In this document: one piece after another, positions 27,413 through 35,858 of the stretch
Numbering within the stretch: position 1 is the stretch's first letter
Layout: each line of letters begins with the position of its first letter
From: Cyclobacteriaceae bacterium
GTDB taxonomy: Bacteria > Bacteroidota > Bacteroidia > Cytophagales > Cyclobacteriaceae
Direction of reading: 5' to 3'
DNA length: 64,000 nt
Assembly (NCBI GenBank): GCA_016787755.1
Contig: JAEUUA010000018.1
Span: 248,001-312,000 of the forward strand
Notes under the pieces: model-generated
What the model was told of the DNA's origin: nothing
Database searches by the model: none
What the model saw: the letters and a program-made list of their open reading frames with translations, nothing else
Position numbers and translations under genes: made by a program

Positions 27413-27730
27413 GGAAAGCATTTTATTTTTTATGTCGCCAAGAAGTGAGCGTGATTATGAATTACAAATTAAAAATAACTTATGAAGAGCTTGTTTTGAT
27501 CATAGATAGTGATAAAACAGTGGATGGCTGCACAAATTAAATCCATTAGTGCAGTAGGTGGTGTCCATACCCTTGTCTTTTATGACCTGTTAATCAACAC
27601 TAATCTTTTTTGTCAGTCGCGCGGTGGGCATTTTTCATTGAATTCATTGTCGGATTACACTAAACGGAGCACACTTATTGACTGGCTTTGGACGTGGGTT
27701 GCAAGTGGGGCCAGACAATGTGTGTGCGAT
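27413..27730. other. intergenic, no recognised content
   Basis: 318 bp between the converging hypothetical gene and the nuclease-like gene. One 81-codon frame is open but has no protein-like composition. It contains a short GC-richer patch near 27650-27720. I see no promoter, repeat or RNA gene that I can defend. Confidence 0.4.
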
Positions 27731-28390
27731 TTAGCAATTAACCTCAACCTTTGATCCGGTTTTCTTAAACTGTTGAGCAAACATTTCTGACAAAAAGAAA
27801 TATGAAACTTTGTCCAATGGTTTTTCTACTTTCGGTTTGAAAACGAATTCAATTGTCTCAACATCAACTGAAATCAATCCAATATTATGTTCTCTTAATA
27901 AATCAATATCTACTCTGTGAATATTCTGTTTTGGATAAGCTAAGTATGATTTATGCGAAAAAAATTTGTATCGCAACGCCTGATAAAAGCCAGATTTCCA
28001 ATCCTGGAGTTTTGCTTCAACTGAAATTAAGTTTTGTGTATGTCCTTTGTATTTTCTGTTTCTTCTAATTTTTAAATCTTTAATACAAATGTAGTCCTCA
28101 AATTCAAGTTGCTTGAGTAAGCGTTTTAATCTTGTTTTATCATATTGCTTTTCTTCAAGATAGTCGGTTGTAATGGTCTTGTTTTGATCAAACAAATTAA
28201 TAAAAAGTGCCATTTGGCCATAGTCATTTAAAAAAAGATTTTCCTCACTCATCTCGGTCGTAAACACTAAGTCCGCAACACCATTGCCTGTCCCAAACTC
28301 TGTTGTTATATATTTTGTGTTGTAAAACTTTGAGAGGCTATCCACCAACACTGGTATCATTTCACTTTCGTATCTGAACATTGGGTACAC
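27731..28390 (-). CDS. PD-(D/E)XK nuclease-like protein with winged-helix insertion
   Basis: A 219-residue protein. Asp40 in GNGVADLVF and Glu125-x-Lys127 in SVEAKLQDW, followed by Gln137 and Tyr141 in GFYQALRYKFF, match the D...ExK...Q pattern of PD-(D/E)XK nucleases. Between them (about residues 55-110) is a predicted winged helix (TTDYLEEKQYDKTRLKRLLK). The GTG start shares one base with the kinase stop; an ATG three codons later is the alternative. It should be co-translated with the kinase. Nuclease activity is inferred from motif spacing. Confidence 0.6.
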   Translation of the reverse strand: MYPMFRYESEMIPVLVDSLSKFYNTKYITTEFGTGNGVADLVFTTEMSEENLFLNDYGQMALFINLFDQNKTITTDYLEEKQYDKTRLKRLLKQLEFEDYICIKDLKIRRNRKYKGHTQNLISVEAKLQDWKSGFYQALRYKFFSHKSYLAYPKQNIHRVDIDLLREHNIGLISVDVETIEFVFKPKVEKPLDKVSYFFLSEMFAQQFKKTGSKVEVNC

Positions 28391-30441
28391 TAGTTAATAT
28401 TTTCAAAGACTTCCTTCCAAACAAGCAGATGCCTATAATCATCTCGCTTATAAACAGCCGTTAATCTTTGGTAATTCTTTATGGCCTGGTCAATTCTATT
28501 CAAAAAATATAAGCGTTTGTTAGTCTCCTTACCAATTGCCTCCACTTCATTATGTATTGACAAAAGATAGTGCAATTTATTGTTTTGAGCTTTAATAACA
28601 TCCTCAGGGGCTTTTCCTTTACAATATTTACATTGACACTCACCTAAGATACTCGATATTTGATTCAATCTAGTCGGTCTTTTCTTTTCGATGGAAACAG
28701 TTCCTAACAATTCAGGAAAATAGTAACGTTCATAAAGATTGTAACCCGCACTAGCGTCCTTATGTAATTCCTCCGAGAAGCTTTCAAATCTTGCAGCACC
28801 CGAAGAAAATCCGCTCAGTCCAAGCGAGATCAAGCCAAGACCAAGACTATTTAACCTCCCGGCTATTACAGGACGACCAGTGTAGGTTTGAAGTTTTCTT
28901 ATTGTGTCTATGTAATGGAACAAGACAATAGCACTGGAATTTTTATCTATTCCATCGGCATAGAAGACATAGCCATCACATTCATGTGCCGAATAATAAT
29001 TAAGAAGATCGTTCTTGTATTGAGTATCTGTTAAGCTGCCGCTATTAATACATATCCCCGCAAAGAGCTTTTTACTTGCATATTGTGGAACTGAATTCTT
29101 ATAATCTATGCTTTCCTTCAGCAACTTGATATCGAGGTCAAACCACTGCTCCACCGGGTTTTGCTTATACGTTGGTAGCACAGTGGTATTATGAGTATAA
29201 TGATATGGCGAAACAAAAATATCAGCGCCCAGTTTTGCCTCTTCATCAATCACAAGTTTTACATAGTCCTGTTGCTTTCGGTATGAATTAAGGTAAGCTG
29301 GAGTTATCACTTGATAATTTTCCGGACAGTAAGGGAGTTTTTTCAGACCTTCTCGGTCAGTATAAGTATCGTAAGCAAAGCGCACCGTCTCGGGATCTAT
29401 GATCCTAACGAATCGTGAAGTTTGAATTAATTTTAAAAGATTCTTTTGTTGAAACTGATGGATTGCGGGGAAATCAACATGGATAGTAGTAGCAGTAGAA
29501 TCTTTCAAATATTCCTCTAATGCAGAACCATCATTCCAAAGTCGTAAGACAAATCTTGGTGTGATATCATATTGTCTTACGATTGTTGGCTCGGTAGAGT
29601 TGAATACGGTAATGAGTTCGTCTATACTAAGATATCGTTGATATGGATTCTTTTCTAACAAACGGAATACGATATTCTCAAATTTGTTAGTAATGTCAGG
29701 AAAATATTTTCTTGGGGGAATAGGGCTATCATTCTTTATCTTATCAATGAGTTCTGGTAAATTGGTGTATTCGTAAGGGACTTTTCCTGTAAGCATTTCA
29801 TAAAAAATTACTCCCAAAGTATACAGGTCACTTCTTTTATCAATGTTTTTACTGTCGGTAATCTGTTCTGGTGATGAATACAATGGCGACCCCAAGAAAT
29901 TTCCGGTACTTGTTAAAGTCGTGTAATCAATTACTTTTGAAATTCCATAGTCTAAAATCTTGACGGAATCTCCATTCACAATAATGTTTTCAGGTTTTAA
30001 ATCTCTGTGAATTATTCCTTTTGTTTCGTCAACACCTCTTACTTGATGCAATCCTTTAATTCCTTCTAATATATTTCTAAAAATACCGGCTACCTGTATT
30101 TGACTTACAAACCCATTTCTTTTGATAATTTTCTGTAGAGTTTCACCATCTGCATACTCCATCACAAGAAAATACGATGGCACATTCAAATCGCTACCTT
30201 TAAAATCATCAATGTATTTTACCAAAAAAGGATGATTGACTGTTTTCATGATGTCAATCTCTCTTTGAATGCGGTTGTTTTCTCCGCTCTGCTTGTATTC
30301 CAGAAGTATGTAGTCTTCCCTAAAAACCTTTATTGCAAAAGTGTTTCCTTCTTTGATTGCTTTGTAAACAGATCCAAAACCACCGGCACCGATAAAATTA
30401 GTAAAAGTGTAGCCGTTAATTGTTTGATTGATGAGTGCCAT
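28390..30441 (-). CDS. Ser/Thr protein kinase fused to a barrel-like domain with TGT-type zinc motif
   Basis: A 683-residue protein. Residues 1-275 are a complete eukaryotic-type kinase: glycine loop GAGGFGSVYK, AIKVF lysine, catalytic HRDLKPEN, DYGIS in place of DFG, and SSPEQ. Residues about 300-600 show alternating strands and helices of a TIM-barrel type (VSPYHYT, FAGICINSG, GYVFYADGI, LGLISLGLSGFSSG). Near residue 605 comes C-x-C-x2-C, then His-Asn about 22 residues later, the spacing of the zinc site in tRNA-guanine transglycosylases. No membrane segment is seen. The nuclease-like gene follows with overlapping stop and start. Function unknown; a defence role is inferred from the neighbourhood. 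Confidence 0.75.
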   Translation of the reverse strand: MALINQTINGYTFTNFIGAGGFGSVYKAIKEGNTFAIKVFREDYILLEYKQSGENNRIQREIDIMKTVNHPFLVKYIDDFKGSDLNVPSYFLVMEYADGETLQKIIKRNGFVSQIQVAGIFRNILEGIKGLHQVRGVDETKGIIHRDLKPENIIVNGDSVKILDYGISKVIDYTTLTSTGNFLGSPLYSSPEQITDSKNIDKRSDLYTLGVIFYEMLTGKVPYEYTNLPELIDKIKNDSPIPPRKYFPDITNKFENIVFRLLEKNPYQRYLSIDELITVFNSTEPTIVRQYDITPRFVLRLWNDGSALEEYLKDSTATTIHVDFPAIHQFQQKNLLKLIQTSRFVRIIDPETVRFAYDTYTDREGLKKLPYCPENYQVITPAYLNSYRKQQDYVKLVIDEEAKLGADIFVSPYHYTHNTTVLPTYKQNPVEQWFDLDIKLLKESIDYKNSVPQYASKKLFAGICINSGSLTDTQYKNDLLNYYSAHECDGYVFYADGIDKNSSAIVLFHYIDTIRKLQTYTGRPVIAGRLNSLGLGLISLGLSGFSSGAARFESFSEELHKDASAGYNLYERYYFPELLGTVSIEKKRPTRLNQISSILGECQCKYCKGKAPEDVIKAQNNKLHYLLSIHNEVEAIGKETNKRLYFLNRIDQAIKNYQRLTAVYKRDDYRHLLVWKEVFENIN

Positions 30442-30735
30442 TATTTGTCCAATTTACATTTATTTGAAGGCATTTTTAATCTTGAGCCTAACTAACGAAT
30501 ATATGCACTTGGTGGATTTATATGGAATATATCCTCAAAAAAGGTTGCATTTATCTAACCATCAACGAGGAGAAGTTAAACGTTTCGATATACTTTGAGT
30601 TTTGGTTCAAAGAAGCATCTTAGGTAAGAACGGTTCGTATAAGAATTGTAGCCGACTGCGTGGTACTTTTCTGTCAAATTAGAAGAAAGTTGAAACGGGA
30701 TACAACCCTTGATTTTTTTACTACTAGATCAGCTA
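30442..30735. other. intergenic with repeat copy A, kinase promoter region
   Basis: 294 bp between the kinase start and the NADAR stop. Copy A of the dispersed repeat begins 46 bp from the kinase start codon. The remainder is A/T-rich with no frame of interest. Confidence 0.5.
30487..30545 (+). repeat. dispersed repeat, copy A
   Basis: The copy contains CTAACTAACGAATATATGCA then ACTTGGTGGATTTATATGG and AATATATCCTCAAAAAAGGT. It shares its full length with copy C (46632-46690), at roughly 85 percent identity by eye, and its first 34 bases with copy B (32499-32532). All three read in the same direction. Confidence 0.8.
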
Positions 30736-31365
30736 TTATTCTAATACATTGTGAGCCCTCATAATTTGTTCTATAAATCGATTTCTTTCATCAATTATTC
30801 CAATTTGATTTGATATCAAATTAAAACTCTCTATTGATAAGGGTTCAACTATTAACATTGCGAATCTGTCCTCTGTATTATAATCAGCTCTTAATTCCAT
30901 TAACAAGCGTCCCAACGCATTAATACCTGTCAAAGTTTTGTTGTTTTTTGCAGGTATTGCTCCCCAAAAACCGTCCTTTTTTGAGTATTCTACTATTGGC
31001 TTTGAATTTGTAGATTCGAGAAGCAAACCAAATTTCAAAAAATTCTGTGCTAACTTGGCTTTTAAGCACCAGCGCATTATATCCACTTTTACATTATCCC
31101 AGTCACTTCTTGTTTTATCAATATGCTTTTTACTGACCATCTTTGCAGTCATAGGACTTTTTTCTTGGATAATTTGACTTTGAATGTCTGGAAAATCTGG
31201 AAATCTTAATGCTTGATATAGAGCTTCTGAAGTTAATATATCTATCTGATTCACATTTAGATTAAATCCAGAACACATATTTGAAAGACCACCATAATCT
31301 TTCTTTGTGGAACTAAAGATGCAACACTCATCCTTTTTATATTCGCGATTACTATATTTCTTCAT
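30736..31365 (-). CDS. NADAR-family (YbiA/DUF1768-like) N-glycosidase
   Basis: A 209-residue protein with the NADAR signature: an early YGGLSNMCS, then LTSEALYQALRFPD, MTAKMVSKK, WDNVKVDIMRWCLKAKLAQN and VEYSKKDGFWG. The family includes YbiA/RibX-type hydrolases of riboflavin intermediates and enzymes that remove ADP-ribose from guanine bases in DNA. It is 4 bp downstream of the phosphoribosyltransferase-like gene, so they form one operon. About 15 kb away is a DarT/DarG pair, which also deals with DNA ADP-ribosylation; a functional tie is not shown. Confidence 0.85.
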   Translation of the reverse strand: MKKYSNREYKKDECCIFSSTKKDYGGLSNMCSGFNLNVNQIDILTSEALYQALRFPDFPDIQSQIIQEKSPMTAKMVSKKHIDKTRSDWDNVKVDIMRWCLKAKLAQNFLKFGLLLESTNSKPIVEYSKKDGFWGAIPAKNNKTLTGINALGRLLMELRADYNTEDRFAMLIVEPLSIESFNLISNQIGIIDERNRFIEQIMRAHNVLE

Positions 31366-31368
31366 TTT

Positions 31369-32474
31369 CTATTTAAACCAAGAAGCGATTAAAGCATTTA
31401 TATCTAATTCTACTGTATGTTTCTCAAATAAAGGATAAAATCCACCTCCAGCATACCAGAACACAAGTGGAGTATTATTAGGTACATTTCTCCAAGTAAA
31501 GCATAGTGCACCAAATCCAAAATCTTTATAGGAGGGTAAAGAATAGCCTAAGGCTCTCATTTGTTGTTTTGCTTTGCTTTCTGTATTGTCCAATATTTCA
31601 ATACCTTTTTCCAAAAAAAATCCTTTCAAGTCGATTGCGATTTTCTGCTGATGTGAAAAAATCTTCTTTTGCAGGGATATTATTGGTTCTAAAAAAATCT
31701 TCTGCAACAGAATATTTGCCATCAGAATGTTCATCTACTGACTTACATATTTCTTGCTTATAAGTATTTACTCTTTCAGACAATTCGCTATCAAGAGGTT
31801 TTGCTATTTCACATTTTGAAAAAGATTTGTTGGAGTTATTATCAATTTCAACCCATCTAGCCATCGTTATAGAATCCTTGATTTTGTCACTGATACTATA
31901 TTTCATTTGCGCAACTTTCTTATGAAAATTCTTGCTGTGCAAGAAAATATATGAAAAGATAATTCTTTGACCTTTTTCTTGGATGTTTGCAATTCTCTTT
32001 TTATCGTTAACGGTTTCACTAAGCCATTCAAACATATCTTGGTACAATGTGTTACCTGTACATAAGATATCATCAATATACAAGTAATTCTTAATTGATT
32101 TAGGGTTGTGATTTTCAAAATCATAACCGTATTCCTGTTTTAACACTTCTTTTAGTAGCCCAAGAAAGACTGATTGACTTTTACCAGATTGTTGTAATGA
32201 AAGAAATTCCGTTTCCTTAATTAAGGATTCAGCATTTTCATATTTAAAATGTTTTACCAAAAAACTCTATGGTCTGCTTTAAAAATAAAATACCATCTTC
32301 TTTAGAACAATACCTTTTTTTAAAAATATTAAGCATTTCTTCAAGAATGAAAGTTCTGTCATCCTCATTAAATTGATTTATCCAGTTTTGAACACGTTCA
32401 CTTTCAACTTTATGATTTTCATCAGTTCGATAGTCTTTGAGCTCTTCAACCATTTGATCAATTAATCCTTCCAT
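31369..32474 (-). pseudogene. phosphoribosyltransferase-like gene (PRTase-CE type) split by two one-base shifts
   Basis: Three overlapping minus-strand frames (32474-32244, 32260-31598 and 31734-31369) read as one protein if one T is removed from a T6 run (32259-32264) and one from a T8 run (31613-31620). The joined frame is exactly 368 codons. It has an N-terminal helical part (VQNWINQFNEDDRTFILEEM), a phosphoribosyltransferase loop YLYIDDILCTGNT and a C-terminal FGFGALCFTWRNVPNNTPL, as in PRTase-like proteins of conflict systems. Neither inner frame has an ATG start; the middle one would need TTG. It is a broken gene, a slippage-controlled gene, or a consensus error. Confidence 0.7.
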
Positions 32475-32738
32475 TACTGTATACTTTCTTTATTGGGGCT
32501 AACTAACTAATATATGCACTTGGCGCATTTATCCCTCCAAATTGGGCAGCTAAATGCATCAATTCTTCTTGTTCATTTTTGCCTTGACCTGCCTTACCGG
32601 ACCGGCTCCGCGCAAAAACGAACTCCGGCTACGTTCTACTTCGTGCGGGAGGGCACTCCAAACGGGATCGTGCTCATCCACCCCAGGATTTTATTAAGTT
32701 CTAACGCTATAAATATTTTTGAAAATACAATTCTTTGA
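32475..32738. other. intergenic with repeat copy B and a GC-rich patch
   Basis: 264 bp upstream of the PRTase-like gene. It has repeat copy B, then an inverted repeat (GCATTTA at 32525-32531 and TAAATGC at 32551-32557), then a GC-rich stretch at about 32580-32690 that differs from the A/T-rich genes on both sides. No protein is supported. Confidence 0.5.
32499..32532 (+). repeat. dispersed repeat, copy B (shorter)
   Basis: CTAACTAACTAATATATGCA followed by CTTGGCGCATTTAT matches the first 34 bases of copy A with four differences, then diverges. It lies 25 bp upstream of the PRTase-like start codon. Confidence 0.75.
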
Positions 32739-33074
32739 TTAGCATTTGATTCCTTCCGTCACAGTCCAAAAGATTTCAGTATATCCAGAGATTCTAAATT
32801 CAACTTTCCCTGATAGTAAATGCGTTTTTACTAAGTATACTTTAATTTCTTTTTTCATTTCAACAATAACACCGGCCTTTAATAGTTTTTCTATTGCCAC
32901 GTAATCTTTATCAACCGAGTATCTTACAACATCATCTAAATACTTTTCACTTGTCGCGGCAATGTACCCTTCTTTAGAGTAACAGTCAGAATCCATATTA
33001 GCTTCCAAATATGATTCTGAATCAATTGGCATTTCGAATACAGTAAGAGCGCAAAGTAGAATAAGTGTTTTCAA
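32739..33074 (-). CDS. hypothetical exported protein
   Basis: A 111-residue protein with a short hydrophobic N-terminus (MKTLILLCALTVF) that may be a signal peptide, followed by a soluble domain (SKEGYIAATSEKYLDDVVRY). No family recognised. It begins a long run of minus-strand genes that continues to 41.6 kb. Confidence 0.55.
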   Translation of the reverse strand: MKTLILLCALTVFEMPIDSESYLEANMDSDCYSKEGYIAATSEKYLDDVVRYSVDKDYVAIEKLLKAGVIVEMKKEIKVYLVKTHLLSGKVEFRISGYTEIFWTVTEGIKC

Positions 33075-33143
33075 TGTTTGTTTTTTTATAGTTTAAACAT
33101 CTATCAAAAGGTAAAACTGCTGATTTCTCAAACCCAACAACCC

Positions 33144-33329
33144 TTAAGTTTTATTAGACAATCCTTCAACTGCCCGAGCTAGCACATACGGTATTATTAC
33201 AATCGCACATGCAATCGCTGCGCCCGCAGCTTCCTGAGGCGCTCCCGCTGAAATTGTGATTGTAACAAACAAGACAACCCCCGCGATCAAACACGCGAGG
33301 ATGCAGATAACCCAAAAGATTACTCTCAT
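33144..33329 (-). CDS. small two-helix membrane protein
   Basis: A 61-residue protein made of two hydrophobic helices (about residues 3-27 and 34-55) joined by an Ala/Gly-rich turn. It overlaps no neighbour and ends 69 bp before the next stop. Family and role unknown. Confidence 0.55.
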   Translation of the reverse strand: MRVIFWVICILACLIAGVVLFVTITISAGAPQEAAGAAIACAIVIIPYVLARAVEGLSNKT

Positions 33330-33330
33330 C

Positions 33331-33480
33331 TTACTTCAACTTCGAGCAATGATTGCATAGTGGTTTGCCACCTGTGCCTTGTCGAAGATTTTCCTTTTCG
33401 ATGTTGTTGCCTTCAGTGCAGGAGGAGTTATCGTGATGCACATTCTGTTTGATGCTGTGGAATGGAGATACTTTTGCCAT
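33331..33480 (-). CDS. small Cys/His-rich hypothetical protein
   Basis: A 49-residue protein starting MAKVSPFHSIKQNVHHDNSS and ending GTGGKPLCNHCSKLK. The conserved-looking VHHDNSSC, TEGNNIE and LCxHC pieces match a recurrent small family in accessory DNA of Bacteroidota; the C-x2-C with histidines suggests a small zinc site. It lies one base upstream of the two-helix membrane protein start. Confidence 0.65.
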   Translation of the reverse strand: MAKVSPFHSIKQNVHHDNSSCTEGNNIEKENLRQGTGGKPLCNHCSKLK

Positions 33481-33597
33481 GAGTTTTTTTCTATGAAAGT
33501 AGTCCTACGTTGTCTGATAATAAACTAAACTTTCCCAATCATGGCATGCAGTTTCCGTACTTATCGTTTTGATTTCCTGACATTTTGAGCTTGTTCA

Positions 33598-34278
33598 TCA
33601 GTTTGTATTATTGTCTGAAGTAGTAAGCACCTGCCCTTTTAAAAACCATGATGAAACAAATGCTGTAAAGGTGCCAAACAGCCCTACCCCCGCGGTCATC
33701 AACAACGTTCCGATTATTCTTCCTCCGGTAGTCACTGGAAATCGATCTCCATATCCTACCGTGGTGATGGTGACATACGACCACCACAGGGCATCCTCGG
33801 CTGTTTTTATATTGGCGTCTGGATTTGACATCTCGAATTGAAGAATACTGATGGAAGAAAAAATAATCAGGATCACCGATAAGATTGAAACGGTCGTGAA
33901 TGCGCCTCTTGATTTGTTTTGGTACACATGCGATAGCAAGTGTTTTGTAGATCTGAAGGCGCGAAGGATTCTCAGGATGCGAATCAATCGCAGTGCGCGA
34001 CCGGCCCGCAGCATGTCCAGCGTTGGGATACTTGAAATTAAATCAATCCACCCCCACTTCATGAACTGCGCTTTATTTTCTGCGCGGCTCAATCGAATGA
34101 CAAATTCAATCAGAAAAAAGATGCAGATGCCGTTGTCCACCAAGTCGAGTACTTTCGAAACCTCTACCGGAAGGTTGAACAGCGTATCGATCAGCAAAGC
34201 ACCTAATACATATATTGATAAGGCCAACGCTGTCAAATTCAAGAGATCAAAATTTGCTGTGGATTGTTTAGCCGTCAT
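33598..34278 (-). CDS. voltage-gated-type potassium channel (6TM)
   Basis: A 226-residue channel subunit with six membrane helices. S4 carries the regularly spaced arginines (RAGRALRLIRILRILRAF) and the pore has the selectivity filter TVGYGD. Full length for bacterial Kv-like channels without a cytoplasmic ligand domain. ATG 34278 is chosen over GTG 34287. It conducts K+ across the inner membrane on depolarisation. Some TIR or toxin defence systems contain channels, but here the neighbour relation is only co-direction. Confidence 0.88.
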   Translation of the reverse strand: MTAKQSTANFDLLNLTALALSIYVLGALLIDTLFNLPVEVSKVLDLVDNGICIFFLIEFVIRLSRAENKAQFMKWGWIDLISSIPTLDMLRAGRALRLIRILRILRAFRSTKHLLSHVYQNKSRGAFTTVSILSVILIIFSSISILQFEMSNPDANIKTAEDALWWSYVTITTVGYGDRFPVTTGGRIIGTLLMTAGVGLFGTFTAFVSSWFLKGQVLTTSDNNTN

Positions 34279-34315
34279 CGCGAACACTCACTTGCATTGA
34301 TTGTCTTGCCAGCAA

Positions 34316-35236
34316 TTATATTCTTCTGAAATGAAGTTCCATTTGTTGCGTCATTCTTTTGTCATAATCGGTTTCAATCTCGCCCCATTTGCTGACCACG
34401 ATGAATAACTCCAGGCACAAGAGGAATATGAACCAAACAGACCATGCGATGAACGCGACCTTCGATTCCTGCAGTAACGAAACCATTACTTTTAGTTCAT
34501 CGAGAAACCCCACATTTGCCTTGAGGTCTGCTTCTATCTGAGGTCGTAACTGAAGGGAAAGACTGTCTTTTGTATTTACTTCATTTCGAAGCATCTCAAT
34601 ATCCCTGTCGATGGGTGCAATCCAACTACTTTTTGGGTTAGGAACCTGCTCTCTGATAATATTTTTTGTTTTGTTTCCAAGGCTATCGATGAGTTCATCG
34701 ACTTTAACCATCCAAATGAATGGGTGTTTTGCTAAATCCTCTGCTATTTCCCTACGTTCATTTTCCTTTGAAGAAATGGATAGCTTTCGATCGGTGATTT
34801 GATTGTTTAGCTCTTTTGCTTTGCCGGGAAGAATTCTATCGACCTCGGAATCCATCGTCATCATTTTACCTCTATCGATGTCCTTTTGAAAAATGATTTG
34901 GTCGATAATGACAGATCCAATAACCGCCATTGCCAACGCCATTATAAATCGAAAACCATGGAGCAGAATTTCTTTTTTCGATGACAGAATAATCTGTCGT
35001 TCAATTTGAATAATCATTATGATCATGATTGCCGACCCTATCACGCAGTGATACCATTTTCCTTCAAAATAATGGTTGATAAACTGGTATCCTGTGAATG
35101 CCCACATGACACTTAGAATCAATAATGCCGAAGCATACCTTACGACTCTTTTTTTTGAGAGTTCACTGCATGAATCGAGGATCTGATAATTTATGCCGGT
35201 GAGGAAACATCCAAACCCTATCCATTTGTTTCTCAT
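34316..35236 (-). CDS. DUF4407 membrane protein
   Basis: A 306-residue protein with three N-terminal membrane helices, a long predicted coiled coil outside them (about residues 135-245, with KELNNQITDRKLSISSKENE) and one C-terminal helix near 265-285. The layout and the start GCFLTGINYQILDSC match DUF4407. Function unknown; it is likely an inner-membrane protein with a coiled-coil stalk. It overlaps nothing and is 37 bp upstream of the channel gene. Confidence 0.82.
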   Translation of the reverse strand: MRNKWIGFGCFLTGINYQILDSCSELSKKRVVRYASALLILSVMWAFTGYQFINHYFEGKWYHCVIGSAIMIIMIIQIERQIILSSKKEILLHGFRFIMALAMAVIGSVIIDQIIFQKDIDRGKMMTMDSEVDRILPGKAKELNNQITDRKLSISSKENERREIAEDLAKHPFIWMVKVDELIDSLGNKTKNIIREQVPNPKSSWIAPIDRDIEMLRNEVNTKDSLSLQLRPQIEADLKANVGFLDELKVMVSLLQESKVAFIAWSVWFIFLLCLELFIVVSKWGEIETDYDKRMTQQMELHFRRI

Positions 35237-35239
35237 CAG

Positions 35240-35854
35240 CTATGCGTTTTTGCGTCCTAAGACCGTGCTGTATGTGATAGCAGCAAAGCCATTACGAAAT
35301 CCTTTTTTGTAGCCTAAGATTAAGTTTTGACTCAGTCCTTTATTTTGGCTGGCATCACTTTCTATGGAGGTCACAATTGTTATTTCTTCTTCTATAGTTG
35401 CTTTATGAGAAATCAGTTCGTCCACCGTTTCGAGCATGCCACTTCGTTTGCGCGTATCAATGTGGAAGTCGATTGTTCGCAGATGACTGTTGTAATAGGT
35501 TTTGATTTTTGAAATCAGGAGGTTAAGCTCGTTGATAATAAACGCAACATTTTCCTGCATGTAACTGGTATCCGGATTGATAAGCGCATCTTCATACCCT
35601 TTCTTTTCGAGGTTTTGTTCGAGGTAGCGATAGAGTGTGTGCAAGTCGTTCACTGAAGGAGATGACGGTTGTTCTGACATTTTGGTGGGTTTAGGTTTTT
35701 CTTGCTCGATGAATATGTGTTCCGGAATTTCGGGTGCTGCTGTTTTTTGCGGCTCCTCCACCGGTTGGATGTCGTTAGTTACTTCCAGCGTTTTCTTTTC
35801 TGAAACCATTGGTGGATTTGTACTCCCGTTGTTTTTAAAATTGAATAGCCCCAT
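35240..35854 (-). CDS. hypothetical protein next to DUF4407
   Basis: A 204-residue soluble protein from the ATG at 35854 (MGLFNFKNNGST). It has a low-complexity Pro/Glu/Lys linker (about 15-60) and then a helical domain (TYMQENVAFIINELNLLISK, TRKRSGMLETVDELISHKA). The longer frame from 35893 would overlap the HNH gene by 35 bases; the shorter start leaves four bases after its stop. Family not recognised. It is three bases from the DUF4407 gene, so operonic. Confidence 0.65.
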   Translation of the reverse strand: MGLFNFKNNGSTNPPMVSEKKTLEVTNDIQPVEEPQKTAAPEIPEHIFIEQEKPKPTKMSEQPSSPSVNDLHTLYRYLEQNLEKKGYEDALINPDTSYMQENVAFIINELNLLISKIKTYYNSHLRTIDFHIDTRKRSGMLETVDELISHKATIEEEITIVTSIESDASQNKGLSQNLILGYKKGFRNGFAAITYSTVLGRKNA

Positions 35855-35858
35855 AGTT

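Noticed and set aside
27509..27754. 81-codon plus-strand frame before the nuclease-like gene
   Set aside because: Composition is not protein-like and it runs into the opposite gene; no start signal seen.
32514..32738. 74-codon plus-strand frame over repeat B and the GC-rich patch
   Set aside because: It starts within the repeat and the translation changes character halfway; no family resemblance.
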